In this document: positions 34,466 through 49,592 of the stretch, in pieces
How the letters are laid out: every line of letters starts with the position of its first letter
How positions within the stretch are numbered: position 1 is the stretch's first letter
NCBI GenBank assembly: GCA_964304625.1
Contig: OZ199839.1
Location: forward strand, 4,960,001 to 5,024,000
Source: Kudoa neothunni
Lineage: Eukaryota; Cnidaria
Direction of reading: 5' to 3'
Length of the DNA stretch: 64,000 bases
Notes under the pieces: model-generated
Told to the model about the DNA's origin: nothing
The model's database searches: none
The model's input: only the letters and a program-made list of their open reading frames with translations
Made by a program: the position numbers and the translations under genes

Positions 34466-37400
34466 ATGCATAATTTTCATGTTCTTTGTTTCGGGGACGT
34501 GATATCACTCTTCGCCGAAGAAACTAAGAATTTCGGGTTTCTCAGCACTCTAGGGTACGTCATTTTTACTTGTTAACATTAGGTTATTTGATAATTGATA
34601 TGCATCTAATTTGCTATGATTATTTTCATTTCGAATTAAGCAGTTGTCCAGCATTATTTAAATGATATTTTCGATGGATAAAAATTTAATTTTTATTGGT
34701 TAGTCTTGTTGATGAAAGAGTGGTCGTGAATCCTACGTTGGGTGACGTTATGAACCCACCTGTCAAATTTAGGGGTATAATTATAAATTATTACATTATT
34801 TTTTTGATTCTGTTTAAGATTGTCTCTACAAAATCACTCCTATGCAAAGATATTCTTCTCAAAATCATTTTTGGAGTGCTAAAAAGAATAATATTGACCT
34901 AACCTCAAGTGTTCCTTTGCTTATCAAATTAGATGTAATATAACAAAAGGACCTCTTCCTAATATATATTTATTCGACATTTATTAGAAAGCGGCTGAAG
35001 TTGAGAAAAAGCAAAATGAGCTCGAAACCCAAAAAATGCTTGGAAAAGAGGTCTACTATGGCAATATTATACAGGTAATACTTTTCTAGTTTTATTACTA
35101 TCAATATAAATGACATCCTAGTTGTTACACATAAAAAGTAACAAATACATCACAGTCAGTACAAAAGCTCCTGCTGTTGAGGAAAAGAACGCAATGAAGG
35201 TTTATTTGGACAAAGAAGGAAAAGAAGTAGTTCTAATTCAACCTGCTTAAAGTTAGAGTATTTGATCAACTGAATAGGGTTCGTGGTTTCAAATTATGCC
35301 CTTTTATAAGTTACGTTCAAATGGTGACAAGGTATTTTTGATATTAACAAACAACAATAAAAGTTGATAATACTGTTAGGTTATTGCTGGAGATAAAGTA
35401 GTACTACAACCAATGGGATACACCTACTCGCTTAATGTGTCAAGTATGACTCTCCACGATTATCCTGATAATCATGAAGTCAATTCCTCTGCGTCGCATA
35501 ATTGCTGGAAAATATTCTTGTTTTTGCCCTCTACAGAAAATCAAAACAGTATCCTCAAAGGGGTAATATCTCATGCAGAGAGTTTAATCATTGGAAACAA
35601 TCATAAATGGGATTTAAACTAATAATAGGGAGATGTGATTCGTCTTTTCCATTCTGAGCTGGAAAAATTTCTCACCTTGGACGAATACAAAAATAATAAT
35701 TACGTCTTTCTAAGGACAACAGCCAGAGCAGAAGCCGCTTCAGCCACCAGTTCGAAGGCTCTGTGGGAAGTTGAAGTAAACATTAACGTGATTTCAAATA
35801 TAATAACTTTGTAGGTTGTTAACAATAAATTATGTCTAAGCAGTGGAGGTAGATGGACCTCATATTTTCGGTTCAAACATTTGGCCACTGGATACTATCT
35901 GTGCACTGTGGTAAGATTAAATAACACATAACGCATTTAAAATTTCATTCTAATAGGAATGTGACTCTGAAGACGATGATCCAAATAAGAAATCGAAAGA
36001 AGAAAAGGACGATTACCCAAAAGACCTGCAATCTGAGAAATGCTCAACCAAATATTATTTGGGTTTAAGCGAAAGTTTTTTGGATCCGGGAACGGTTTTT
36101 GAGCTAATTCCAACGTCCACACAAAATATTGACGAATACATCCCAAAGTAAACTTTTAAACACGATTAAACCAATGGTTCACATTGATAATTCAATTAGG
36201 TCGGCTTATGCCCGTATAATGAATGTTGCTACACAAACATGGCTGATGTCAACAAACATTCCCATTGATGCAGGAGAAAAGAAACCTGTTATGCACAAAG
36301 TATTAACTGTTATACTTTAAAAATTTTCAACTCTAAAACTGAAATTTTTATGTGTAGGTGTTGTGTTCACCATCATTCGAAGATCAAGAAGCATTCGCAT
36401 TGCTTCCTGTGGAATCAGAAGAAGTTAGAGATCTCGACTTTGCTGATGATGCTATGAAAACTCTCACCACCATAACCAATAGCATTATTATGGGAAATTT
36501 CGCTGTGACGCTCAAAAAGTTTGATATAATGTGTCTCTATTGTATTCATTTACATTATTTAGAATCACTAATGATATTTTGTATGATTTAAATATTTTTC
36601 TTATTCGCAAGGAGAACACCAATAATAAGCCCTCTGAACAAGAAATACCTCAGTTTAAAGTTGACAGAGACAGACAAAAACTCTTGAGAGAGCAGTACAT
36701 TCTAGAGAAGGTACTGTACTAGTCTCCTCTTATGTTTTAAAGCGTTTTGATCAGGTGTTTATGCTTTTGGATTTGCCGTTTCGAGAAGAATACGAGGGTG
36801 CTAATATAAAGCAACTTGTAACTGCTGAAAGCATATTCGAAAATAAAAATCAGCAGATAAGAAAAATTCTACGATTATGTCACCTGCTTCTTAGAACGTC
36901 CAGCAGAAGTTATCGTAAAAATCAGGTAATTCCAAACTAAACTCTTCCACATAGTATTTTTGCTATGCATTTAATTTTAGGAATATGTTGCTGAAAAATT
37001 CCTGTTTTTCCAGTCACAGATTGGGTTAGATATTTCAGCCGAAGAAACAATTACGGATTTGGTGCATAATAACAAAAATCTGTTGGAAAAGCATATTTCT
37101 GAGAAAGAAGTGTCCACTTTTGTCGCTCTAATAATGAAAAAGAGGGATTGTCGTTATTTGGACAACTTGGCCGATCTCTGTGTCTCCAACGATATGGCTG
37201 TTCAAGCCACTCAAGAGTTGATTTCGAAAATTCTTCTCAAGGAAGAAAATTCTTACATTCTTATCAACACAAAGTGAGCTTACTTCACACCTAGATTATA
37301 ATCTAATTGACGTATAAACTTTTCTAATCATAAATAGATCAATCAATGACACCGTAGTTTTGTATTGGAACAACGATAAAAGAAGCAAAACATTGGCTCA

Positions 37401-40400
37401 GGTAGTGAACGGTTTTAACAACAGCAAAAGCGAAGATATTCCAGTTTATAACTTTTATGAGAAACAACTACGTCTGTTTACCGCTATGACATTCAATCGA
37501 CAATATTTGGCGATTGACAAATTGAACAAGAGTCTAAATGCTGAACTTGTGCTCAAGTATATTCCTATAGCGATATACTTGATTTTATATTATCGTGAAA
37601 CTTTAGATGTTTATCGGATATTCTCCTTCCTTTCACATTACGTAGTGTCTTTTGCAATCTTATGTTAACGTTGCATATTGATCGAGACCCTCACGAACCA
37701 ATCCTTGCTTTACGTTACTCAAGGTTGTGGTCACAGATCGACGAGTTCAGCGAGAATAATTCATAGTGATCAACGATAAATTTTTCAAAGCATTTAATTA
37801 CTGTCTAGTAATTCTAATTGTGGAGTCAACATAAAACAACGAGTGATTTTCAGCCAGCTTATCGATTATACCATCAACCACTTGGAATCGGTGGTTAGAA
37901 TACCCGTATCCAATCAAACAAATGTAGAAAATCAATTCACATATGAAGTAAATATATTATTCTCTTGAAAGTAATATAGTTTTATTGCAAAGGTAATCAA
38001 TCTGGTTTTGCATTTGGTGAAATTTGGATTCTTCAATTACAAAGAACTCCTCAAAATCACTAGAATGTTGCTTAACATTCTTGACTCTGATACGTGTGAA
38101 TCAAACGTATGATTTTTCCTTCATAAATAAGACTAACTTAGGTTTTATAAATCTAGGAGATTATTATTCTCAAGTTGAAAAAGAAAATATTAGACATCGT
38201 AGATTTTGTAATGTCTGTCTATATGGACTCCGAAGTGACAACATTGTTATCTATCTACAAATTAGAGTATAAGAAATCGGTGGCGTATAATCGCGGTATT
38301 TACGTGACAAAAAAACTATAAAAAATATTAAAATAACCTTAAGAAATGAAAAAAAGCAATATATACAACACTATTGGAAAGGCGATATTAGAAAATCAAA
38401 GGTATTACTCAGTTAGGAACTTAGTTGTAATACAAAACTGTTTACTTGCAACTGCACTGGATAATAGACTAAATATACTTTATTTTATATCTTTGTAGCT
38501 TGGTAAATTAAATTAATCGATACAAAATATATTAATAATTGTTCGATTTTATCTATATTTCTTAAACAGTCAGAAATGACAAACAATTATACGGTTTTTT
38601 ATAGTTTGGGAAAAAGTAACTTGGATTCAGTTGGAGGTAAAATGATAGTGAGAGTGCTGATCAAACTCATAATGCAAAATCATGAGCCTCTTGTGTTTCG
38701 AGCGCTTCAGCTGTTGTTCAGACATTTTTCACAATGGAAGGAACTTTCAATGATTGTCAGTCAGGTTCAGTTGCTGGTTTCGGACGATGACATTAAAAAC
38801 TACTCAAAAATACAACAAGATTTGGACTATCTTCATTTGTTGATAGAGAAAAGTGAGTTGTGGATTCCATGCTCCACAATGAAAAAAGGAAATCTCACAC
38901 GAAGTACCAATATTGGGGTGAAATCGTTGGCCGAAGGACAGGGTCAACTAAAGTGTTCTCGATCCAACTCTATAGATATTCAACAAAATGTAGTTATTAT
39001 TTTCTATAAAAATCCTAATTTAATTTTTTCAGTTCTCCAGCCTATCAGCCGAAAGAGTAAGAAATTGTTCGGTTTGTACTGTCGTCTTATTGATGATTTT
39101 CTAAGGAAATGGTACGAAACTTTTTGTCCGGCCATAGCAAGTCAAAACCATCCGATGAAAATATGGATCTCTTTTGCAACACTATTTCGGAAGTATTACA
39201 TTTGTTGTTGAATTTTTCAGATAATTGTTTAGATCTTGAACAACTTTATAATGATGTGCAGTACTGATCTTACTGCTAATGATAGAAAACATGGTCAGTC
39301 CTTGTTAAGAAACATGGGTGTTCATGGAACAGTCCTTAGTTTGCTTGAAATTCCCTTTAAGAACGTCAGTGTAATGAGTTTTCTCATTAATTAGCACAAA
39401 GCATATATTTTTTATTTAGAATGATTCCATACTATACAATATAGTTGGAAAAGCTCATAACCTTTTACAATTGTTTTGTTATAAAAATACTAACAATCAA
39501 AATCTCTTATTCCCTAAACTGTCCGCCTTCACAGAAAAATACAATGTATTTGTTTATATGTTTGTCGGGGTCTATCGACGAGTTATAAACTCTCTTGTTA
39601 GGACGTTGAAGTTCAAACAGCTAACGCAATTTTACAAGACAACTGTGAAATCTGTCATAAGGTGGACAGTTCTGTAGTGGAGAACATTTGTCGAGGTTTA
39701 CAGAAAGGCTCTATCCCTTGTGTGCAACTACTCAAACAGTTTGTCTATAATAATGGGAGAATATTTAGACGAATGCAAGATATTGTGGTTTCTAACGTAG
39801 AACTAAATAATTTATCCATGTCGTTAAAAAATATTTAAATTATTTCTTTTAATAGGTTCTAAGTAAGGGTAGAGAAATATTGTTCCCGCCCGAATTTGAT
39901 GGCTTCGCTGGTGCTTCTCTTGTTGAGTGTCTTTCCGATAAGGACCACAACTTGTCAACCTATGTGGTCGATTTCCATTTGGAAGTTATTTCATTACTGA
40001 CCTACTGCACCTACGGAAAGAATGTGTATGCCGAAATTCGTTGTCAAAGCATAATATCATTTAACGACGCCCTCGACATTATCACTGAGAAAGGAATCAA
40101 TAGAAAGGTGATCAAAATTTACACATATTCAACTATCTAATAAACATATAAGATTTGTAATGCATACCTCAACCTTCTGTTCCATGCCTTTATCGATGCC
40201 GAGATTGAACTAAAAGAAATTCATGGCGGAAGCCATATATGGGTGGTTTTTGATCTCTTCGTTAGAGATATCAACAATATCGCTCAACAAGATAAAAAAA
40301 TACAAAATTCGCCCCCAATTTTAGACTACACATTAAGTATCATACCACAATATATCGAATATTATTTCACTCTCAACAATCAAAATGTACCCCAAACAGC

Positions 40401-43400
40401 GAAAGTATCTTGGCTTGTTGTGATTGATGATTTCGATACGAATATAGAACAAACAATCCATGTTTATCGAGTTGATAAAGGCACTGTTCAAATTGTCTCA
40501 GTGTACCTTTATTATTTTGAAAGGAATCGCGACCATAAAACGACCACTAAAACGACTCACCTCCGCAGGTTATTTTAAATTTATTGGTAATTTTAAAACG
40601 GCAGCGATTGTTTTATAGCAAAAATGTGGGGTATACCATTACCTAGTAAACTAGAAAGTGAAATCGATCAAATGATCAACTATGAGCACATTGCAAAAAA
40701 AACTTCCTTAGCGTGGATGTCCAAACTGAAAAACTCTCATTTAAGAAGTCTGAGTGGTGCATCGGGAGTGGAAATCAATAAAGAATCCCAAAAAGATATC
40801 TCTGTTGTGGACACATTTACAGTTGAGTTGATAGTTGCACCAACTATACTCTAAAAATCATTTAGGAAGTGATAAAATCACTTAAAGAAGATTTTGGTAT
40901 TCTGATAACGGCTGAGCACTCTTTATTGGTTGACATTTTTCACATCCCAAAAGAGCTCATTAACTCCAACTTTGAGGCAAAAAATTTCATAAAAACGTAA
41001 CCATTTGTCGCCTTTTTTAATTTCCTGTTGATCCATATTACATTGTCTTATTAGAATGATCACACATGGAAATCAACTAGTTAAACATGATCCTGATCTT
41101 TGTGCAAAACTTTTAGAGGTTCTGAAAATGATGGTCACTCCTATTAAACTATCACATGAGGTATAATGGCCAGTTAGATTCCTTCTTGGTTCTAAATCTA
41201 AACAGTCTGCCTTTATTTTACGAATTGACTTTGTTTGCTAAGAAGTTTCACAATTTCAAAAACAGGGATCATTTTCACTTCAATATCAACTAATAATGGT
41301 TATAGTGTTTGGCGGTGAGAAATAAAATGATGCTAAGATACGTTCCTTCCGAAACGGCCAGACTGATGAGGCAAATCAGTAGGAGTCCTTTAAAAGGCTA
41401 TAGTGTGGCGTCGAATATTCGGCGTAATAATCCACTTTAAATAGTATTACTTTATGAATTATTATATTTAGATGGAATACAAAGTTTGATCGATTATTTG
41501 GAAAATATTGGTGAAAAGCCCACCCCTGAAGACACCATGTCAAACAGAACCGATAAATCAGACGACGATCCAACAGCCGACCATGAAAAACAACCTATTA
41601 ACGAGGAATTAGATAGAGCTAAAGAAATGAGAAATCTATTGAATAAAGAAGGAGCTCCCAAGCTGATTATGAATTTCATCACTAGCACCACCGATAATAA
41701 GATTTTCGAGTTAACTATCGATTTTGCTGTTGGTCTTTTAGAAGGCGGAAACGTGGCTGTTCAAGTATTTTAACCACATGAAATTTTGCCATTTAAAATT
41801 ATCCAATGTGATTTAGAATAGCTTCTTCTCTCTTTTCAAAAAGAAAGATGCAGAAGAGTTTTTTAAAAAGACCTACGACCGTCTGATGGCAGCCCAATCC
41901 ATGATCAAGTCATGTATCAGTGAAATCACATCTCAAAACAATAGGATCAACACCAACATTGACACTTCTACTAAAGCATACAAAGAATTTGATAGGATCT
42001 CTTTAGCTAATGGTATTACTTTGATTTTGCCGTTGATATATTCCGAATTAACCAACTCATGCACATTCAATCTAATACTAGTACATTGCTAGCCAACTCC
42101 TTATCCTAACATGATGTGAAAAGGAATCACAGAGTTAAAAATTGCCCTAATTTTTTATTTTAATCAAGTTGTTAATAGCTATTACGTTTTATTAAAAAAT
42201 TAATTAAAATTTTACCCCGATGAACCTTCACAAATTAATTAAACTAATCCCCTCGTTATCCTCCTAAATTTTTAAATTGAATATAGTATCACGTTTATGT
42301 TTAAAAAATATAAAAGTTAACCAGAATAGTGTTTTATAATCTTAATATATTATTTATTTATCGTATAAAAATAATTTTATGCAGAAAATAAATATATATG
42401 TCTATTTTAATTTTCGATATTATTTTATTCTCGAAATATCTCGTAATCTATGCTTGCTTCGTTGCCCATTTAGGAATTTTGAGCCGTTATACAGTTATTT
42501 AACACCTTATTGAACATTTTATTACCTTTAAAATTCAATATTCTTAATTTATAGGGTATAATAGATAAAAAATTAACAACTCGTTTCATAAATTTTTGCT
42601 AACTTTACATTTTCCGCATAATACGTACAAATTTAAACAAGTAAATTAATGAAATTAATTATTGGACGTTTTTAATGTTACAGGTAAATATAATTATCAC
42701 AATTTTTTTGACAAGTCCAAACCTTGGAATAACTGATTTGGTTGTTGTAATATGGTTGGTTAGGTCATCTCCCCTTTCATTAACATTTTACGCACTGTAG
42801 GACGATTAAAATCTATCTCTGTTTCTTTTTTATCCTTCTGCGTTAGTATGGGAGTTTGACCAACTGAACATCCTCGTTTCTAGACAAAAACCACCCCAAA
42901 CCCTCTATCCGTGAGAATTCTGATTCTACAGAGATTTTATGATCGTTAATGCATTCTAGCGCTTTTTGCGTTTAATTTAACCCTCTCTATTGCATTCAAC
43001 TATAACTACAGGTGAAATTACACATTATATTGCAGTCGCAATTTAAAATCGAATCCAATTACGGGATACACCCACTCATATGCAAACAGTGGACTAATTT
43101 TTAATTGAGTTTGGATAATATACATTCAGATATTAAATCCAGCCATCATAACGCTGAATCTTCTGTCCTCTGAACATAATCAAATGTAGACGCACGCTTG
43201 CGCGATTAGATTACTTTATCGTGTCGACTTTTATTTTATGTTAAATAGATCATTAATTTCTTGAAACCTTCTATATACGATTACTTTTTTCGCCATAAGT
43301 TATAAACATTAGAAGAGGATATTTGTAGAGGTGAAAAGTAAAAAAATTAATTTGAATTTTATTTTTCTTTTGAAAGTTTTTTAACATTATTAAAAATTAT

Positions 43401-46400
43401 TTTGATTGTGTAACTATTTAAAAAAATAAAATAATCCCAGACATTAAATAAACTCTCACATTCAGGGGGTATTGATAAGGAGTGCTTCAATAACAGTAAT
43501 ACACTCTAAATGATTTTTCAACATAAAACAAAACTAATTTTTATTAAAATAAAATATTTTAACATATTTTGATGGAAAATGGAGTTTAATTGCGTATTAA
43601 AAATTAAAATATAGCTACAAAAATGACCAACCTTGCAGCAACAAGCAAAAAATGTTCTGACGTGGTGGAATTACAACGCTTGTCTGCCAACAGTGTGGCA
43701 GCAAGAGAGAAATTTGCTAAAAAGCACCCTTCGAACGAAATGGCGATCACACATAATGATTTCGATGATGTGCTGGAAAGTGAAGACGAAGGAAACGATT
43801 TCACAAGCACTCCCGAGTACATGGTGAATTTGGAGAAGATATTATTATTTCTTCAACTGTTGTGTGAGAACCACAATCCTGACCTTCAAAATTTCCTACG
43901 AGAACAGTTCACCTTGAAAACCAACTACAATCTTGTTGATGTTACTCTGGATATTTTGGATTTGCTTTGTGGAGGGACCACCGGTGGTTTGGGGCTTATT
44001 GGTTTGTACGTCAATCAGATTAACGCCAAATTGGTTAAACAATGTATCAATACCTTGATAGAATTTTGCCAAGGTCCTTGTCACGAAAATCAAGTAATTT
44101 ATCTACATTTGTGTTGTGACGTTGGAGTTGAATGATAAAATTAACCATGAAAGAACGAAATAGCAAGCAAGGAGTCCAACGGATTGGATGTGATTGTGGC
44201 GTTGATTTTGAATGAAATCTCCCCGTTATCCGAAACCAACAGTGAAATTGTGCTGGATTTGAAAGTATGGACTAATTCGATCATTAAACCTCAATATCAA
44301 TCGATTATAGGTTGGAGCCTCTAAATTGCTGTTGGCCATTATTGAAAGTAGAGATGATGGCATGATGGCTGAAAGTATACTGAGGCACATTTCCCCTGTC
44401 CAGTTGGTAAGGTGGACCACAGACTATTGCAACTCTACAAAATCCGTTATTTAGTTTGATATTATTTCGCAATCGTACAGATTAAGTTTCGAGCACAATA
44501 CTAACCCAACTGAAAAATGTCTACGAGAGGAATTCGCGCATAACATTTTTATTCTCACTTACCAAGTAATTTAGAGCTTTTTAAAAATAATAAATACCGA
44601 GATATTTGTAGCTGTCCAATCATGACAATACATTGGCTCAATACCTCAAGTTGGCATCAGGAAATTCCCAATGGAAACCGGCTATCATGTACTACCTAAA
44701 TATCACATCCCAAATTGAGGTTGACTAAATATTGCTTGTTATTTTGTTGACTATCGTAAAAAAATAGGTGGTAAGAGATGATTTATCTTTGGAAAGAATC
44801 ATATTCCCTATCCCTCCAATATGTAAGTACCTGCATGAAGACTATAAATCTTCGACCGTTGAGGACACCTCACTTGACGAACACAACAGCATGGTATGTG
44901 GTCTTGTTTACTTATGAAATTAATGTTCTTATTTAAAATAAAGGTGACAGAGTTTTCAAAAAAAACCGACATGGTGTATGAGAGTCTGTTATTGAGAAAA
45001 TCTCTCGATGGTAAAAAATTTTGAAAATGTTATCTTCGATGAAAAAGGAATTACTTGATTAATTTAGAAAATCGTTATCTATCATGGATCACTTCGAGGT
45101 CTGATATATGGGTGATGTTGTGTATCCAGTTCACTCTTGTACTGAACATGATCATTGCTCTGTGTTACCCCTTTGGCGACAATGACGATGAAACGCGTAT
45201 GTTTATTTAATCGATCACCGTTTTTATATTATTCTATCCTCGTAATATAGGTCTACCTTTGTTTATGGATATACTGTTGTGGATAGCAACATTCGGATCG
45301 ATATTTAAAGTTATGTATAACCAATCGAATAGTATACGATTCATCGTGCCTATAATTTCGCTACGACTTATCTATACAATAAAAATAAAAATTACAATGA
45401 GTTGTCTTCATGTGATCAATGTAAGAATATATGCCCGCTAGATTAACTCTTAGTTTAATAATTGTTTTACATAGTTGACATGTCGAATGCTGGACCTGTA
45501 TTGTTACACGTTAACAACTGGAAAACTATCTACTTCCAAATTTCACCAGCTCATCTTTGACAAACGGTTTTCGATCAATCTCATCAATCTTATTGTGAGC
45601 ATTTTGGGCACGTTCTACAGTGAACTGTTTTACGCGGTTCTACTTATTGATTTCATCTCAAGAATCGACACTCTACAGAATGTTATTAGAAGTGTCACTA
45701 GAAATTATAATTCTATTCTGCTCACTGGATTTTTGTCAATCATTCTAATTTACTTTTTCTCCATATTGGGTTACACCTACTTTAGAGAATCGTTCAGTGC
45801 TGAAGGTACTATTCATCTGTATAATGTCACGACTGGAGAGTACGAAATGAAAGAAATAGAAGAAAACACCTGCCAAAATTTGTACATGTGTCTTATAACT
45901 GTGCTCAATAATGGTCTGAGAAATGGAGGTGGAATCGGTGATTATATGAAACCACCTTCATTAGAGGTAAGCTCATCAACTACACAAACCAAAATCACCC
46001 TCATCTCATTTAGAGTCCACATTACACTGCTAGAGTTATATATGATCTTGCATTTTTTATGATTATTATTGTTATTACTCTCAACTTGATTTTTGGTGTG
46101 ATCATTGACACCTTTGCCAACTTGAGAGAAGAAAAACACGAACGGGAAGAAATCATGAAAAACAACTGTTTGGTGTGTTCTCTCAATAGATCGTCTTTCG
46201 AGAACAAAAAGTTAACCTTTGAAGCTCACATCAAAAAAGAACACAATATTTGGAATTATTTCTATTTTATTGTGCTCCTTAAAGTTAAAGATCCCACTGA
46301 TTTTACAGGCCCTGAAAGCTATGTGAACAATATGGTTAAAGTAACTCGCTTTACTCTCCCTACTCAACATTATAATTCTGTTATTATTGTTTTCATAGAA

Positions 46401-46695
46401 AAAATCAGTGGACTGGTTCCCGAGGTTGCGCTGTTTAAGTCTTGCTTCCGAAGTAAATGACGATGAACAGTCAGAAACCAGACTTCTTAGAACCATGCTC
46501 GCAACTACCACAGAGAAAGTTGAAAAATTGTCCATTCAGTTATCTGACCTCAAACAAAAGGTGACTCGACGATAAATCGTCATATTTTTTTGTTTTAATC
46601 GTCCCGTTTTGAATACAACATGTAACCCACTAATATAGGTGATCGAGTATCGTCGAAAAAGGAGAGATGAACACAATCTGGGCAATAATCGTTGA
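34466..46695 (+). CDS. itpr: Inositol 1,4,5-trisphosphate receptor
   Basis: Tetrameric calcium-release channel of the endoplasmic reticulum. The start [19 protein letters not shown] matches the suppressor domain. MIR/beta-trefoil exons follow ([20 protein letters not shown] at ~35.7 kb). The ligand core [10 protein letters not shown] (36.66 kb) and YRKNQEYVA (~36.9 kb) keep the basic IP3 contacts known from vertebrates, apart from G to A in the RTTGR segment (35713-35727). Then come RIH and RIH-associated repeats ([25 protein letters not shown]). C-terminal membrane segments flank the pore filter GGGIGD (45925-45942), and the tail CLVCSLNR...HIKKEHNIW keeps the C2H2-like zinc site. Dozens of exons have introns mostly of 35-65 nt; one is 1,602 nt (42013-43614). 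The last exon ends at 46695 after an amphipathic tail helix. Confidence 0.95.
42013..43614 (+). other. Giant intron of ITPR
   Basis: Donor AATG|GTATTA and acceptor AAATATAG|CTACAA are both phase 1. They join FDRISLAN to [12 protein letters not shown] between the two halves of the receptor. It is about thirty times longer than neighbouring introns. An alternative is that the receptor is split into two genes here, since the downstream exon contains an in-frame ATG, but the phase match favours one gene. A coding-like tract lies inside on the minus strand. Confidence 0.65.
42760..43177 (-). CDS. Candidate nested antisense gene inside the ITPR intron
   Basis: A minus-strand start at 43177 (MFRGQKIQ) can be joined through short exons to IVECNRE, then [19 protein letters not shown] and [14 protein letters not shown] 23-nt intron at 42838-42860 then leads in phase into [17 protein letters not shown] and MLMKGEMT before the stop at 42760. 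Three introns would be about 20-60 nt, in line with others here. The last two exons (roughly 60 codons) are the best supported; the first part is uncertain. No family recognised. Confidence 0.38.
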
Positions 46696-49592
46696 ATATT
46701 AACATCGTATTTATTAATTTAGCTCTTTATATAGTTTCTTACTTTGTTAGATATTTTCTTTACTGTTAATTTATATGATTGGTGTGGATGCTAATTTAAA
46801 TTTATTTTTATGTCGTCTCAAATTGAAAACGTCATATAAATTTGCAAATTGTTTTTATAATCATTTAAAAATTTGTTAGAATGATCTATAAAATATGTAA
46901 TAGGTATTTATATACACTTAATGTTTTACTAGAAATTCCTGTTTTTAAAAAAATTATCATATAATTATAAGAAAAGGTATCTATCAGCTTTTGCGACCTT
47001 AAATAATGTATTGATTAATATTTTGAGTATGAATCCAAAACATTGAAGAAAATTTCAATGATCCCAGATAAAGATCAATACTTAAAATAGATCATTTTAT
47101 AAAGTATGTCCTTTCAATATTTTTATTATTTTAATTTTTACAAAATTTGATATTTTCAAATAAATAATACTTTCGCTTTCCCTTTATATCAAATTTTTCT
47201 TATTATATTGGATGAAAATGACTTGTCGTGTTTGCTTTCAAAAAAAGAATTAAAATTATCGTTGTTGGGATTAATTAAAGATCTCAAGGAAATATTCAAC
47301 TGAATTAAAACTTTAAATAAAATTTAAATAACATACTTAGTGAATTAACTTTTAAAGTTATATTTCAACCATTGCTTCAATTATCTGAAACATGATCGAA
47401 TAAAATATCTTTAAAATAATATTTCTATTATTTACAACATAAAATGACATCCAATGAATAATATATTAATCAATTAATTAATAAATTCCCATCAACTTAT
47501 TTTTTAGCACGTAAAAATTTAATCGACTAATAGATCATCAAAGAGGACGCTATATTTAACAGTTCAATCTGCTTTTTATTTCCATTTACATGAATTCCCT
47601 TTTATCCCGCATTAAAATATACAAATATAATATTTAATCGATACAGTTTAATCAAATATTTCAAATTCTCCACACTACTTAGAAGGAGTCGAAACTCTTC
47701 TTGAAGGAGAATTAAGATTTTATATTGGCTAAAATATTTACGTTTCTTATACATTTAACTTTTTAACACAAAATAGTTGACATTTCGCGTTAAAATTCGT
47801 TAATTTATAGTTTCTGCAGTGATATTAGTAAGTTTATACTTTAGCTAAATACAGGAACTCAAAATATACTATTTTCATACAAATAATCGTAAACTAAGTT
47901 TTTAATTAATATATATTCGTATATTTATTTAATTTTGATCATAAAATAGGGAATTATGTGAAAATTATTTTTTATAATATAATGTGAGAATCCTAGTTGA
48001 AGGACTACGTCTCAGATTAATTGGGGTTATTGGTTGTAATTGGCATCAAATTAATGACAAAATATTTTTAATATTTCTAAATAAAACCTAATACATTTAT
48101 ATTCAACTATGAAGAACATGTATTGCTTACAAAATAAAATGTTTAAATGTTCAACACAATGATTATTTCTGAAAAATAATTATCATTTTCACGTATAAAT
48201 CTAATAATTGGAAAATATTCCTAAAATTTTTCACTCAATTTTACAAGAATTGCTAAAGTTAGAATGTTATATTTAAGATTAATGACAAATTAATTCAATT
48301 ATTTTCCTGGTATTAAATAAATTTCATAATATTTTTGTAGGAAATGACCCAATTTTAAATTTCAGTCTAACCTATATTGATCAAATATTTTTTTACTCTA
48401 ATGGTTCACTGTATATTAATCTAAATTTTACTGCCGTTATAGCTCAAATGCACTTTCTCAGTCCTATTTTAGTCCCCCGAACTTCACACGTAGATCAACT
48501 TAGGCAATCTTGGGTATTATTTAATTAATATTTATTTTCCTAGAAAGTTATGATATTAGTAATTAATTCATCTAAGAATTTTATCATAATAACTATATTA
48601 TTATGCTTTTTCGCTAAAAATATAAAGTCCTATTTTTAAACGAAATGCATATATTAAGATATTTCATTCCATTTAAATATTGTTTGAAAATTTATGGAGT
48701 TTATAAACTTAAAGGTATATCATATTTTCATACAATATATTCATTTTTAACTATTTTAATACTTTAAATTTTCATGACGAGAATTTTTAATATAAATAGC
48801 ACAATGGATTCAATTTATTAGTATTATTTAAAAATAAGACTACTATGAAATTCATTTTAATTATAAAATTAATTCACGAAATAATTAGTTAAATTTGTTC
48901 CATAATGAATTTAACACAGTAAAATAATTATGTCAATAACCTGTAAATTATTACCGAATTTCGTACATTTACCAATTATAGTTCACTTTGTTCCCCAAAA
49001 GAAATCACAATTTATTTTCCTTATATTAAAATGTGTTTTAATGAGCACTGATTTTGGTATTTACAGCATTTCTAAGTAAACTTTGACTCCCAAATGCCGT
49101 GATGCGCATGAGCCATAAAAATTACTTTGATAATATTTTTAAAATATGCTGGAAATCCATTAATAATTGTTCCTAAAAAATAATCGAGAATAACAATTTC
49201 AACCGTAAGCTTTACGATTTATATCGTAACACGGAGAATTATAAAAAATGCAAATTATTCTGTAAGAGAATGCCAAATCAGCTATCTAAATTTAAAAGTT
49301 GAATCTGCAGAAAACTAACTTAGTTTTGCCTCTAAAAAATTCATTTAATTATTAAGCAAATGAATCATAAAATTCACGCATAGAGAACAACAAGAAATTT
49401 AAATGTATTAAAGTGAACAAAAAACAAGGTGGTCGATTTAAGCGATTATATAATCATCAAATCAGATCTATTATTATTGAGTGTATGTACATATTTTGGA
49501 TATTTTTACAATCCCATGCAGACTGGCCTTGACTGCGCTGAGAAAATGATCCTAAATTGAAAGTTTTAATTTAAAATTAAACGTCAACAATT
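46696..49592. other. AT-rich intergenic desert
   Basis: 2.9 kb between the convergent 3' ends of ITPR and the ATRX-like gene. I see no exon, repeat pair or RNA gene. Confidence 0.5.
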
